This document shows, piece by piece, positions 7,771-16,329 of a DNA stretch of 64,000 bases; positions within the stretch are counted from its first letter, which is position 1, and every line of letters starts with the position of its first letter. The notes under the pieces are model-generated. The model saw only the letters and a list, made by a program, of their open reading frames with translations. It had not been told where the DNA came from and did not search any database. Origin of the DNA: an uncultured Lachnospiraceae bacterium (GTDB taxonomy: Bacteria; Bacillota; Clostridia; Lachnospirales; Lachnospiraceae). A program made the position numbers and the translations under genes. The stretch is from contig CAJTKU010000011.1 of assembly GCA_910577015.1 (NCBI GenBank), forward strand, positions 21,882 to 85,881, given 5' to 3'.

Positions 7771-8034
7771 TTAAGCCATCTTATTGACAGCAACAGCTAA
7801 GCGGGATACTTTCCTGGAAGCATTATTTTTGTGATATACTCCCTTGGAAGCAGCAGTATCAATTGCTTTGGTTGCAGCAACTAAAGCAGCAGAAGCAGCA
7901 GCTTTGTCTCCGGATGCTACGGCAGCGTCTACTTTTTTGATTGCAGTCTTAACGCCGGATTTGATAGCTTTGTTTCTTTCAGTTTTGGTTTGCGTTACTA
8001 AAATCCTTTTCTTTGCAGATTTGATATTAGCCAA
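7771..8034 (-). CDS. rpsT: 30S ribosomal protein S20
   Basis: 87 residues, full length for S20, beginning MANIKSAKKRILVTQTKTERN and rich in Lys and Ala, as expected for this small protein that binds 16S rRNA helices. The start codon is TTG (complement of 8032-8034), with GGGAGGTG six bases upstream. In E. coli rpsT also starts at UUG and S20 represses its own translation there, so weak initiation may be a conserved control point. It has its own promoter (8124-8152) and is divergent from gpr, an order seen in many Firmicutes. Confidence 0.97.
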   Translation of the reverse strand: MANIKSAKKRILVTQTKTERNKAIKSGVKTAIKKVDAAVASGDKAAASAALVAATKAIDTAASKGVYHKNNASRKVSRLAVAVNKMA

Positions 8035-8123
8035 GATTTACACCTCCCGTTTTATAGTATCGTTTTAAAGAAGATGTTCCATTAAAGCCAGACACGGACG
8101 ACCAATGTAAACATACGCATATT

Positions 8124-8152
8124 ATTGTAGAATAACAATCCATGATTGTCAA
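8124..8152 (-). promoter_or_regulatory. Predicted rpsT promoter
   Basis: On the minus strand: TTGACA (complement of 8147-8152), 17 bp, TACAAT (complement of 8124-8129). Confidence 0.75.
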
Positions 8153-8231
8153 TACATATTTCCTCTAATATTTGCAAAAAATATCAAAAGAATTTATATA
8201 CACAGAATGCAGGAAAGGTACGGATATAAAA

Positions 8232-9146
8232 ATGGGTTGTTTTCAGGTAAGGACGGACCTGGCTCTTGAAGCCAGGGAAAGCATCACGGAAGCAGACAGT
8301 TCGCTAAGGGGTGTGAAGCTGGAAGAAGAATACGACGAGGAAGAGGACATTCGGGTAACTACAGTGGAAATCACCACAAAAAACGGAGCGAAAGCCATGG
8401 GAAAGCCCATGGGGACCTATATCACCATTGAAGCGCCGGGAATGCTGGAGCCGGATGACGGATATCACAGGGAAATTTCAGAAGTCATTGCAAAACAGCT
8501 TGTGAAAATTATTCCCGGGGTAAAAGAAGAACAGGAAATATTGGTGGTAGGCCTTGGAAACCGGGAGGTGACGGCGGACGCATTAGGCCCCCATGTGGTG
8601 GATAACCTGTATATTACCAGGCATATCGTAAAAGAATTTGGAAAAGCAGCTTATAATAAGGAAAAGATAAATATCATCAGCAGCATTGAGCCGGGTGTTA
8701 TGGGAAAAACAGGAATGGAGGCAGCAGAAATCATAAGGGGGGTGGTGGAACAGACATCGCCTAAGGTCATGATTGTGATTGACGCGCTGGCAGCAAGAAG
8801 CACCAAACGCTTAAACCGCACCATACAGATAACGGATACCGGCATTCATCCGGGTTCCGGCGTCGGAAACAACCGTAATGCACTGACGGAGGAAAGTATG
8901 GGGATACCGGTGATTGCAATCGGGGTGCCTACGGTAGTGGACGCGGGTACCATAGTGGTGGATGCACTGGAAAAAATGGTGCATGACAAAGGGGAAGCAG
9001 AAAGCCACCGCTATGTGGACGACTGTAGGAATGCATTGACGGAACTGCACAATATGTATGTAGCGAGCAAGGATATCGACGCTGTTATCAAGAGAGTCAG
9101 CTATACCGTCTCGGAAGGAATTAATATAGCTTTGGAACTGGCATAG
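8232..9146 (+). CDS. gpr: Germination protease GPR (spore protease, peptidase A25)
   Basis: GPR degrades the small acid-soluble proteins that coat spore DNA when spores germinate. The sequence FQVRTDLALEAREsitea at the N-terminus and VVGLGNREVTADALGPHVV, SSIEPGVMGKTGMEA and IGVPTVVDAGTI are diagnostic. The start at 8232 (MGCFQVR, 304 residues) is preferred. Twenty further in-frame codons from 8172 have no ribosome binding site, whereas AGGAAAGG lies upstream of 8232, though at a rather long spacing of about 13 bp. The family is made as a zymogen whose short N-terminus is removed in the forespore. spoIIP follows 59 bp downstream. Confidence 0.95.
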   Translation: MGCFQVRTDLALEARESITEADSSLRGVKLEEEYDEEEDIRVTTVEITTKNGAKAMGKPMGTYITIEAPGMLEPDDGYHREISEVIAKQLVKIIPGVKEEQEILVVGLGNREVTADALGPHVVDNLYITRHIVKEFGKAAYNKEKINIISSIEPGVMGKTGMEAAEIIRGVVEQTSPKVMIVIDALAARSTKRLNRTIQITDTGIHPGSGVGNNRNALTEESMGIPVIAIGVPTVVDAGTIVVDALEKMVHDKGEAESHRYVDDCRNALTELHNMYVASKDIDAVIKRVSYTVSEGINIALELA

Positions 9147-9205
9147 CCGCCCTGCGGAAAGCATATACTGCAAAAGAAAAAGTATATCAGGGAAGGACGG
9201 GGCCG

Positions 9206-10405
9206 GTGGGTTATTTTAAAGAGCATGGGAATGGAATTAGGCGTGTGGCGGCCTCCGTCATGCTGCTCTTTGTTTTGCTTTTGCTGACAGGCGGCATGGG
9301 GAGTCAGAAATTTTACCTGCCGCTCTTTACATATGCGGCCAAAGGGGAAACCGGACCGGCGGTGATTTTTGGTGAAAGCCTGATGAATATGATGCCGATT
9401 TGTGCATACAGCAGGGAAAACATGGGAGATGCCGTTTTGTTTGCAAGAGAGCAGGAAGAAATACTGCCTGAAGCCGGGCAGGAAGATGATGAGGAGGATT
9501 CTTTTCCTGCCGGGGAAGCAGAGAATATCCAGTCAGCGGAAGATTTGCCGCAGGACGAGCAGGAAGAAGCGCTTACTTTGGAAGAACTGGTCGAACAGGA
9601 AAATGCCGGCGCCCTCGGGTTCACTCCTTCGGGAAAGGTTATGGAGTATGACTGGGAATCATTAAAAGATTACGAATCGCTGCTTTCTACTTTTTATACG
9701 ATAGACAGCCAGGCATTGGCAGGAAATGATTTGTTGAATCTGGAACGTTTGATGGGAACGGACTTGACTATAGACAAAAACAGTGCGGGGCCGCAGATAC
9801 TGATTTACCATACGCATTCCAGGGAAGCATTTATTGATTCCGTGCCGGGGGACGCTTCTCAGACGGTTGTAGGGGTGGGAGATTTTTTGGCTAAGCTTTT
9901 GACGGAAGAGTACGGGTATGAGGTTATTCATTATACAGAGGAATTTGATACCATCCGAGATGACGCCTATGCCAATTCCCTGCCTGCCTTAGAGCAGCTT
10001 CTTGCCGAAAACCCGTCCATTCAGGTGGTGATTGACCTGCACAGGGATTCTGGAAGCGCCGCAAGGGACATGGTAATGGAAATTGACGGGAGAAGGACCG
10101 CCCGTTTCATGTTTTTTAACGGGATATCGAGAAGCAAAAAAACGGGGGATATTACCTATCTTGCCAATCCCAATCTGGCGGATAACCTTGCTTTTTCTTT
10201 CCAGATGCAGGTTGCGGCAGGAGAACATTATCCGGGACTGACAAGAAAGATATATATCAAGCAGTACCGCTACAATATGCATTTCAGGGGAAGAACCCTG
10301 TTGATAGAACTCGGGGATGAAAACAATACGGTGGAGGAAGCGATGAATGCCTGCTATCCGCTTGCCCACCTGCTGGATTTGGTTCTATCCGGCAATGAAC
10401 AATAA
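9206..10405 (+). CDS. spoIIP: Stage II sporulation protein P
   Basis: SpoIIP is a peptidoglycan hydrolase (amidase and endopeptidase) that works with SpoIID and SpoIIM to thin septal wall during engulfment. 399 residues starting at GTG 9206, with GGAAGGA just upstream. An N-terminal membrane anchor (about 12-32) is followed by a variable acidic linker rich in Glu, Asp and Gln (about 88-135) and the SpoIIP/amidase-like domain (about 190-395): PQILIYHTHSREAF, VIDLHRDSG, and LLIELGDENNTVEEA near the end. The candidate zinc-binding histidines lie in HTH and DLHRD. The order gpr-spoIIP is conserved in Firmicutes. Confidence 0.95.
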   Translation: MGYFKEHGNGIRRVAASVMLLFVLLLLTGGMGSQKFYLPLFTYAAKGETGPAVIFGESLMNMMPICAYSRENMGDAVLFAREQEEILPEAGQEDDEEDSFPAGEAENIQSAEDLPQDEQEEALTLEELVEQENAGALGFTPSGKVMEYDWESLKDYESLLSTFYTIDSQALAGNDLLNLERLMGTDLTIDKNSAGPQILIYHTHSREAFIDSVPGDASQTVVGVGDFLAKLLTEEYGYEVIHYTEEFDTIRDDAYANSLPALEQLLAENPSIQVVIDLHRDSGSAARDMVMEIDGRRTARFMFFNGISRSKKTGDITYLANPNLADNLAFSFQMQVAAGEHYPGLTRKIYIKQYRYNMHFRGRTLLIELGDENNTVEEAMNACYPLAHLLDLVLSGNEQ

Positions 10406-10495
10406 AAATCAAAATTTGCCATACATGGCACTACTCTTTTTCGGACGCACTCCCTATAATGAAACTATTATAACGGATAACAGGAGGAAAACGGG

Positions 10496-12901
10496 TTGCG
10501 TTACGGACATTTTGATAACGACAAGAGAGAATATGTAATTGACAGGGTGGATTTACCCACATCATGGACCAATTATCTGGGCGTGGAGGATACCTGCGTT
10601 GTGGTAAACCATACGGCAGGCGGGTATATGTTTTACAAATCGCCGGAGTACCACAGGGTGACCAGGTTCAGGGCCAATGCGGTGCCTATGGACAGGCCCG
10701 GACACTATGTGTATATCAGGGATAATGACAAAAACGATTACTTCAGCATATCCTGGCAGCCGGTTGCGAAACCCCTTGACAAGGCAAAATATACCTGCAG
10801 ACACGGTATGTCCTATACGGTATATGAGTGCGAGTACGACGGGTTAAAGGCTTCCCAGAAGCTTTCCGTGCCTATCGGGGACAACGTGGAACTCTGGGAT
10901 GTGACGATTAAGAATGAAGAGGACAAACCGAGAAACTTAAGCGTATTTTCGTATGCGGAACTTTCTTTCCACCATATTATGATAGACAACCAGAACTTCC
11001 AGATGAGCCTTTACTGTGCGGGTTCCTCCTATGAGGATGGCATTATCGAGCATGATTTGTTCTATGAAGAGTTTGGGTATCAGTATTTTGCTTCCAATTT
11101 TGAGCCTGACGGATATGACTGCCTGAGGGACAAATTCCTTGGACTGTACCATACCGAGGACAATCCTGTGGCGGTGGAAAGCGGCAGTTGTTCTTCTTCA
11201 CAGGAGCTGGGAAACAACCATTGTGCTTCCCTGCAGAAAAACCTTGTGCTTGCGCCGGGGGAAGAAGTAAGGCTTATTTTCATGCTGGGCGAAGGAAACC
11301 GGGAAGAAGGCAGGAAGGCGAAAGCAAAATACGGCAATCCGGAAAATGTGGATGCCGCATACCGGAAACTGCATGATTTTTGGCAGGACAAATTTGATAA
11401 ATTACAGATTCAGACCCCCAGTGAGGGAATGAACACTTTGATAAATACATGGACATTGTACCAGTCTGAAATCAATGTCATGTTTTCCAGATTTGCCTCC
11501 TTTATTGAAGTCGGGGGCAGGACGGGGCTTGGTTACAGGGATACCGCTCAAGATTCCATGACCATTCCCCACTCCAATCCCGATAAATGTAAACTGCGTA
11601 TCATGCAGCTTTTGCAGGGACTGGTTTCCCAGGGATACGGACTGCATCTTTTCCAGCCTGAGTGGTTTGAAAAGGATGACAGCGCCAAACCCTTCAAGTC
11701 CCCCACGGTGGTTCCCACTCCGGACAAGGACAGCATGATACACGGACTGAAAGACGCCTGCTCGGATGACGCCCTCTGGCTGGTTTCCTCCGTAGTAGAG
11801 TACATAAAAGAAACCGGGGAAAGCGCACTGGCTGACGAGACGGTTTCCTATGCGGACGGCGGTGAAGATACCGTATATGACCATTTAAAGAGAATTTTGG
11901 ATTTTTCCACTGAACAGGTTGGCGCAACCGGTATCTGCAAGGGACTTCGTGCAGACTGGAATGACTGCCTGAACCTGGGAGGCGGCGAAAGCGCCATGGT
12001 ATCCTTCCTGCATTACTGGGCGCTGCAGAACTTTATTGAGCTGGCAGCGTATCTCGGAAGAGAAGAAGATGTGCAAAAATATACGGCTGTGGCGGCAAAA
12101 GTAAAAGAAGTCTGCAACAGGGAACTTTGGGACGGCGAGTGGTATATCCGCGGCATTACCCACAACGGCAAAAAAATCGGCACCCATGAGGATGTGGAAG
12201 GCAAGGTACATCTGGAATCCAATGCGTGGGCGGTGCTTTCAGGCGCGGCAGAAGGGGAAAAAGCGATTAAAGCCATGGACAGCGTGGATAAGTATCTGTA
12301 TACACCGTACGGACTGCTGCTCAATGCGCCTTCCTATACTAAGCCGGATGATGACATCGGCTTTGTGACAAGGGTTTATCCCGGCCTAAAGGAAAACGGC
12401 GCCGTGTTCTCCCATCCCAATCCCTGGGCATGGGCTGCAGAGTGCAAGCTGGGAAGAGGGGACAGGGCAATGAAATTTTATGATGCATTGTGTCCGTATT
12501 TCCAGAATGATATGATAGAAACAAGGGAAGCAGAGCCTTATTCCTACTGTCAGTTCATTGTGGGCAGGGACCATACGGCGTTCGGCAGGGCAAGACATCC
12601 CTTTATGACAGGTTCGGGCGGCTGGTCCTACTTCAGCGCCACGAGATATATGCTCGGTATCAGGCCTCAGTTTGACTATCTGCTTGTCGACCCCTGTGTG
12701 CCTGCGGACTGGAAAGAGTTTAAAGTGGACAGGGTTTGGCGGGGCGCTTCCTATCATATTACGGTGCAGAACCCTGACGGCGTCATGAAAGGCATAAAGG
12801 AAATCCTTGTGGACGGAAGTCCTGTAGAGAAAATCCCGGTATATCAGGCTGGTGAGAGCCATGATGTAACGGTGGTAATGGGAGGAAAAAACAATGATTA
12901 A
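10496..12901 (+). CDS. chbP: N,N'-diacetylchitobiose phosphorylase (GH94)
   Basis: 801 residues from TTG 10496, with AGGAGG 8 bp upstream. GH94 enzymes cleave beta-1,4 disaccharides with phosphate; the chitobiose enzymes yield GlcNAc-1-P plus GlcNAc. The chain is colinear with Vibrio chitobiose phosphorylase as I recall it: YGHFDNDKREYVI, SPEYHRVTRFRANAVPMDRP, FASFIEVGGRTGLGYRDTAQD, GICKGLRADWNDCLNLGGGE (with the catalytic Asp), HLESNAWAVLSG and PNPWAWAAECKLGRGDRAMKF. The middle segment SFHHIMIDNQNFQMSLY resembles the GlcNAc enzymes more than cellobiose phosphorylases. No signal peptide, so it is cytoplasmic. It overlaps the mutase gene by 8 bp. The importer and nagA/nagB nearby support the substrate. 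Cellobiose is the main alternative. A TATAAT (10455-10460) lies upstream with a poor -35. Confidence 0.85.
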   Translation: MRYGHFDNDKREYVIDRVDLPTSWTNYLGVEDTCVVVNHTAGGYMFYKSPEYHRVTRFRANAVPMDRPGHYVYIRDNDKNDYFSISWQPVAKPLDKAKYTCRHGMSYTVYECEYDGLKASQKLSVPIGDNVELWDVTIKNEEDKPRNLSVFSYAELSFHHIMIDNQNFQMSLYCAGSSYEDGIIEHDLFYEEFGYQYFASNFEPDGYDCLRDKFLGLYHTEDNPVAVESGSCSSSQELGNNHCASLQKNLVLAPGEEVRLIFMLGEGNREEGRKAKAKYGNPENVDAAYRKLHDFWQDKFDKLQIQTPSEGMNTLINTWTLYQSEINVMFSRFASFIEVGGRTGLGYRDTAQDSMTIPHSNPDKCKLRIMQLLQGLVSQGYGLHLFQPEWFEKDDSAKPFKSPTVVPTPDKDSMIHGLKDACSDDALWLVSSVVEYIKETGESALADETVSYADGGEDTVYDHLKRILDFSTEQVGATGICKGLRADWNDCLNLGGGESAMVSFLHYWALQNFIELAAYLGREEDVQKYTAVAAKVKEVCNRELWDGEWYIRGITHNGKKIGTHEDVEGKVHLESNAWAVLSGAAEGEKAIKAMDSVDKYLYTPYGLLLNAPSYTKPDDDIGFVTRVYPGLKENGAVFSHPNPWAWAAECKLGRGDRAMKFYDALCPYFQNDMIETREAEPYSYCQFIVGRDHTAFGRARHPFMTGSGGWSYFSATRYMLGIRPQFDYLLVDPCVPADWKEFKVDRVWRGASYHITVQNPDGVMKGIKEILVDGSPVEKIPVYQAGESHDVTVVMGGKNND

Positions 12902-14306
12902 ATTTGGTACGGGCGGCTGGAGGGCCGTAATCGGAGATGACTTTACCAAAGCAAATATCCAGCTTCTGGCAAAGGGCATGTGTGACAAGATGAAAGCGGA
13001 AGGCGTGGCAGACAAGATTGTCATCGGGTATGACAGGCGTTTCCTTGCAAAAGAAGCCATGCAGTGGGCAGCAGAAGTGTTTGCGGCAGAAGGCATCAAA
13101 GCTTTGCTGGTGAACAAATCTTCACCGACGCCGCTTATCATGTTTTATACCATGGTAAACGAACTGCCTTACGGCATGATGGTGACGGCGAGCCACAATC
13201 CGGCCATTTACAACGGCATCAAGGTGTTTACAAAAGGCGGACGTGACGCTGACGAAAAGCAGACGGCGGATATAGAAGCTTATATCGGGAAAATCAATCC
13301 GGATGATGTGAAAGAAATGGAATATGATGAGGCGCTTGCAAAGGGGCTGATTCAGGAAATCTATCCGTTAAATGAATATCTGGACAATATTATTGCGGCT
13401 GTGGATATGAAGGCTATCAGGGATGCCGGGCTGCGGGTTGCACTGGACCCCATGTACGGCGTAAGCGATACTTCCCTGAAAACCATTCTTCTGACGGCAA
13501 GATGTGATATTTATACCATTCATGACAGACATGATACTCTGTTTGGCGGAAAGCTTCCTGCGCCCACTGCCACCACGCTTCGCGGATTGCAGAACTGCGT
13601 GCTGGATAAGGGCTGCGACATCGGACTTGCAACAGACGGTGATGCCGACAGAATCGGCGTGATTGACGATACCGGTAGATTTTTGCATCCCAATGACATC
13701 CTGGTGCTGCTCTACTACTATCTTGTAAAATTCAAAGGCTGGCATGGTCCGGTAGTCAGGAATCTGGCAACCACGCATATGCTTGACAAGGTGGCGGAGC
13801 GCTTCGGGGAAAAGTGTTATGAAGTGCCCGTAGGCTTTAAGTACATTTCTGCCAAGATGACGGAAACAGATGCCATAATCGGAGGGGAGTCTTCCGGCGG
13901 CCTGACCGTAAAAGGCCATATCAGCGGCAAGGACGGCGTTTATGCGGCAGCCCTTCTGGTGGAAATGATTGCGGTAACCGGCAAGAAGCTTTCCGAAATC
14001 TACAAGGATATCGAGGCAGAATGCGGCAGCATCTTCATGGAAGAAAGGGATTATAAGTTCAGCCATGAGAAAAAAGCAGCCATGACAAAGACTCTCATGG
14101 AAGAAAAGCAGATACCGGAATTACCGTTTGAAATAGAGCGTGTTTCTTATATGGACGGCTGTAAGATTTATTTCAAAAACGGAGGGTGGGTTGTTACGCG
14201 TTTCTCCGGCACGGAGCCGCTGCTTCGCATTTTCTGTGAGATGCCTTCTGCGGAAGAGGCAAAGACGGTCAGTGAAATATATGAAAAGTTTCTTGATTTA
14301 AAATAA
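12894..14306 (+). CDS. Phosphohexomutase (alpha-D-phosphohexomutase family)
   Basis: 470 residues. All four family signatures are present: the phospho-serine loop MVTASHNPAIYNGIK (S100), the metal loop DGDADRIGV, the sugar loop GGESSGG and the phosphate loop RFSGTEPLLRI. Members interconvert sugar-1-P and sugar-6-P. Overlap with the phosphorylase gene (ATG inside its last codons) argues for coupled translation and for GlcNAc-1-P to GlcNAc-6-P as the job here, feeding NagA. Glucose-1-P or mannose-P mutase activity cannot be excluded from sequence. It is not obviously GlmM, which normally lies elsewhere and acts on GlcN-P. A terminator follows directly. Confidence 0.88.
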   Translation: MIKFGTGGWRAVIGDDFTKANIQLLAKGMCDKMKAEGVADKIVIGYDRRFLAKEAMQWAAEVFAAEGIKALLVNKSSPTPLIMFYTMVNELPYGMMVTASHNPAIYNGIKVFTKGGRDADEKQTADIEAYIGKINPDDVKEMEYDEALAKGLIQEIYPLNEYLDNIIAAVDMKAIRDAGLRVALDPMYGVSDTSLKTILLTARCDIYTIHDRHDTLFGGKLPAPTATTLRGLQNCVLDKGCDIGLATDGDADRIGVIDDTGRFLHPNDILVLLYYYLVKFKGWHGPVVRNLATTHMLDKVAERFGEKCYEVPVGFKYISAKMTETDAIIGGESSGGLTVKGHISGKDGVYAAALLVEMIAVTGKKLSEIYKDIEAECGSIFMEERDYKFSHEKKAAMTKTLMEEKQIPELPFEIERVSYMDGCKIYFKNGGWVVTRFSGTEPLLRIFCEMPSAEEAKTVSEIYEKFLDLK

Positions 14307-14330
14307 AATCATTGATAAAAATGATGGGAA

Positions 14331-14373
14331 AAACAGTCCTTCGGTGTTACAATAGCCATAGGACTGTTTTTTG
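14331..14373 (+). terminator. Terminator after the phosphohexomutase gene
   Basis: AAACAGTCCT (14331-14340) pairs with AGGACTGTTT (14360-14369), followed by a T-run. Confidence 0.8.
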
Positions 14374-14387
14374 GGTTAAAAAGATAT

Positions 14388-16205
14388 ATGGATTGGGAGG
14401 AAGGATGTCAAAGTCCGGACCGGAAAGGCATGGGTAAAAAGGTGAAAGAGAAAAGGAAAAAACCGCTTGGGTTCAGTATGGTGGGAGTGCTGCTGCTCTG
14501 CTGGCTGCTTCCGTTGATGCTGATTGCGTCCAGTATGCTTTATTTTGTATCCGCCATGCTGGGCAGGCAGATAGAGAAAGCCGTAACCAGTTCCATGGAC
14601 AATGCTGTGAAAATCAGCGAAATCCGGTTGGCGGATATCCTGGCGGCGTCCAGAAACGCTTCTTACATGACCAATATTAAGGACAGTTATAAAGCCTATC
14701 AAAAAAGTATGAGTGAACGCGAACTTCATTCAGGAGTGAGTTTCTTTCTGGACCAGCAGTATAAATATGACGTCAGCATGTCCTGCTGCATGGTGTTTTT
14801 CCTGGAAAATCCCGAAAGGCTTTTTTATTACACTTATAACAACTACGGGGATAACAACAGAAGAAACAGTGACGGCAGGGTTGCTTTTTTCAGGAATAAT
14901 GTGCAGGATGAGGTGCTGCGGATGGGAGAAACGCTGGATACGGATACCAGGCTTTTGTTTTTCCAGGGGCATCTGTATATGGTCAGGAACCTGATGGATT
15001 CCTTTAAGCCGTATGCCATGCTGGTTATCGAGTTGAACCCCGGAGACATTTTTGACAGTCTGGACAGTGTGTGGGGGGCGGAACATTATCAGGTATATGT
15101 GGACGGTATGCCCATCCTGGAGCAGAAGCTGGGGGCGGAAGTCGATTTGGATGACGACAGGTATGACAGCGTAATGGCAAACAGTGTATATAACGATGAG
15201 GAAGGTTTGACTTACAAGGTAATCCGGTGGGAAAAGCAGGAACTGGTACTTGCAATCAAGGTAAATAATACGGGACTGTTGGATGATTTGTATATGCTCC
15301 GCTATGTTTTTTTTCTGGTGGTAGTATTTATGATTCCGCTGGCTGCCATTGTATTCTGGTTTTTCCATGCAAAGGTGTCCCGTCCGGTGGGGGGATTGGT
15401 GAAGGCGTCAAAGAAAATCATGGGCGGGGAGTACGGCTATCAGAATGAGTCTAAAGTGGACAGCCGGGAGTTTGCTTACCTGAACAGGACTTTCAATGCC
15501 ATGTCCCTGGAATTAAAGTATCAGTTTGAACGAATTTATAAAGAGGAACTGGAACTGAAGGACGCGCAGATTCTGGCCCTGCAGTCCCAGATTAATCCCC
15601 ACTTTTTAAACAACACACTGGAAATCATCAACTGGGAAGCAAGGATGAACGGGGATGACAAGGTAAGCAGCATGATTGAGGCCCTCGGCACCATGCTTAG
15701 CGCAACCATGAACAGGGAGCAGCGGCGTTTTGTGACGCTGGCGGAGGAACTTTCCTACGTGGACGCCTACCTGCATATCATTTCCAGACGGTTTGGCAGC
15801 CGTTTCAAGGTTTACCGGGATATTGACAAAAGCCTACTGCATCTGGAAGTGCCCATACTGATTATCCAGCCCATCGTGGAAAATGCGGTGGAGCACGGGG
15901 TGGAAGCCCACAGGGAGGGTATGGTGGCAATACGCATTTATGCGGATTGGGATAAGATGGTAATCGAGATAAAAAATAACGGCGGAATGGACAGCAAAGA
16001 CAAAGAAAAGGTGGATTTTCTTTTGTCCGGTGGAAAGCAGGACAGTAAGGCGGGCCATGTCAGTCTGGGAATCCAGAATGTCAACAGAAGAATCAGGATA
16101 ATTTATGGCTCTGAATGCGGGCTTACTATACAAAGTGACGAAGAAAACTGCACTGTGAGCCGCATTGTTGTGAAAATGCAACATGATAGCAATAAAAGTC
16201 AATAA
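14388..16205 (+). CDS. Sensor histidine kinase, YesM family
   Basis: 605 residues from ATG 14388. An in-frame ATG at 14430 (MGKKVKEKRKK) would also serve, and neither start has an ideal binding site. Membrane segments at about 30-56 and 304-326 enclose a large extracytoplasmic sensor domain. A HAMP region follows (about 328-380), then the His_kinase motif LQSQINPHFLNNTLEIINW with H405, and a HATPase domain with QPIVENAVEHGVE and a late SLGIQNVNRRI. YesM kinases usually pair with YesN/AraC regulators and govern sugar importers. Here the partner is the regulator at 19888-20697, on the far side of the importer genes. The likely signal is extracellular chitobiose or the loaded binding protein. 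Confidence 0.9.
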   Translation: MDWEEGCQSPDRKGMGKKVKEKRKKPLGFSMVGVLLLCWLLPLMLIASSMLYFVSAMLGRQIEKAVTSSMDNAVKISEIRLADILAASRNASYMTNIKDSYKAYQKSMSERELHSGVSFFLDQQYKYDVSMSCCMVFFLENPERLFYYTYNNYGDNNRRNSDGRVAFFRNNVQDEVLRMGETLDTDTRLLFFQGHLYMVRNLMDSFKPYAMLVIELNPGDIFDSLDSVWGAEHYQVYVDGMPILEQKLGAEVDLDDDRYDSVMANSVYNDEEGLTYKVIRWEKQELVLAIKVNNTGLLDDLYMLRYVFFLVVVFMIPLAAIVFWFFHAKVSRPVGGLVKASKKIMGGEYGYQNESKVDSREFAYLNRTFNAMSLELKYQFERIYKEELELKDAQILALQSQINPHFLNNTLEIINWEARMNGDDKVSSMIEALGTMLSATMNREQRRFVTLAEELSYVDAYLHIISRRFGSRFKVYRDIDKSLLHLEVPILIIQPIVENAVEHGVEAHREGMVAIRIYADWDKMVIEIKNNGGMDSKDKEKVDFLLSGGKQDSKAGHVSLGIQNVNRRIRIIYGSECGLTIQSDEENCTVSRIVVKMQHDSNKSQ

Positions 16206-16229
16206 AGACCAAATCTGACAATTACATTT

Positions 16230-16298
16230 TAAGGTGATATCCGATATGATATACCTAGATACCAGAGAGGAGAAGCAATAATGCTTCAACCCGGTATC
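16230..16298 (+). promoter_or_regulatory. Promoter region and structured leader of the binding-protein gene
   Basis: TAAGGTGA (16230-16237) is shared with the promoters at 22803 and 26415. A candidate -10 TAGATA (16256-16261) follows. The leader folds: GATACC (16258-16263) pairs with GGTATC (16293-16298), and inside it GAAGC (16272-16276) pairs with GCTTC (16283-16287). Activation by the YesN regulator is likely but its site was not identified. Confidence 0.45.
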
Positions 16299-16329
16299 TG
16301 CCAAATTATATTATACGGGAGGTAATAAA

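Noticed and set aside
10496..12901. Cellobiose phosphorylase as the call for the GH94 gene
   Set aside because: The middle region and the neighbours (mutase, nagA, nagB) fit chitobiose better; kept as the main alternative in the feature note.
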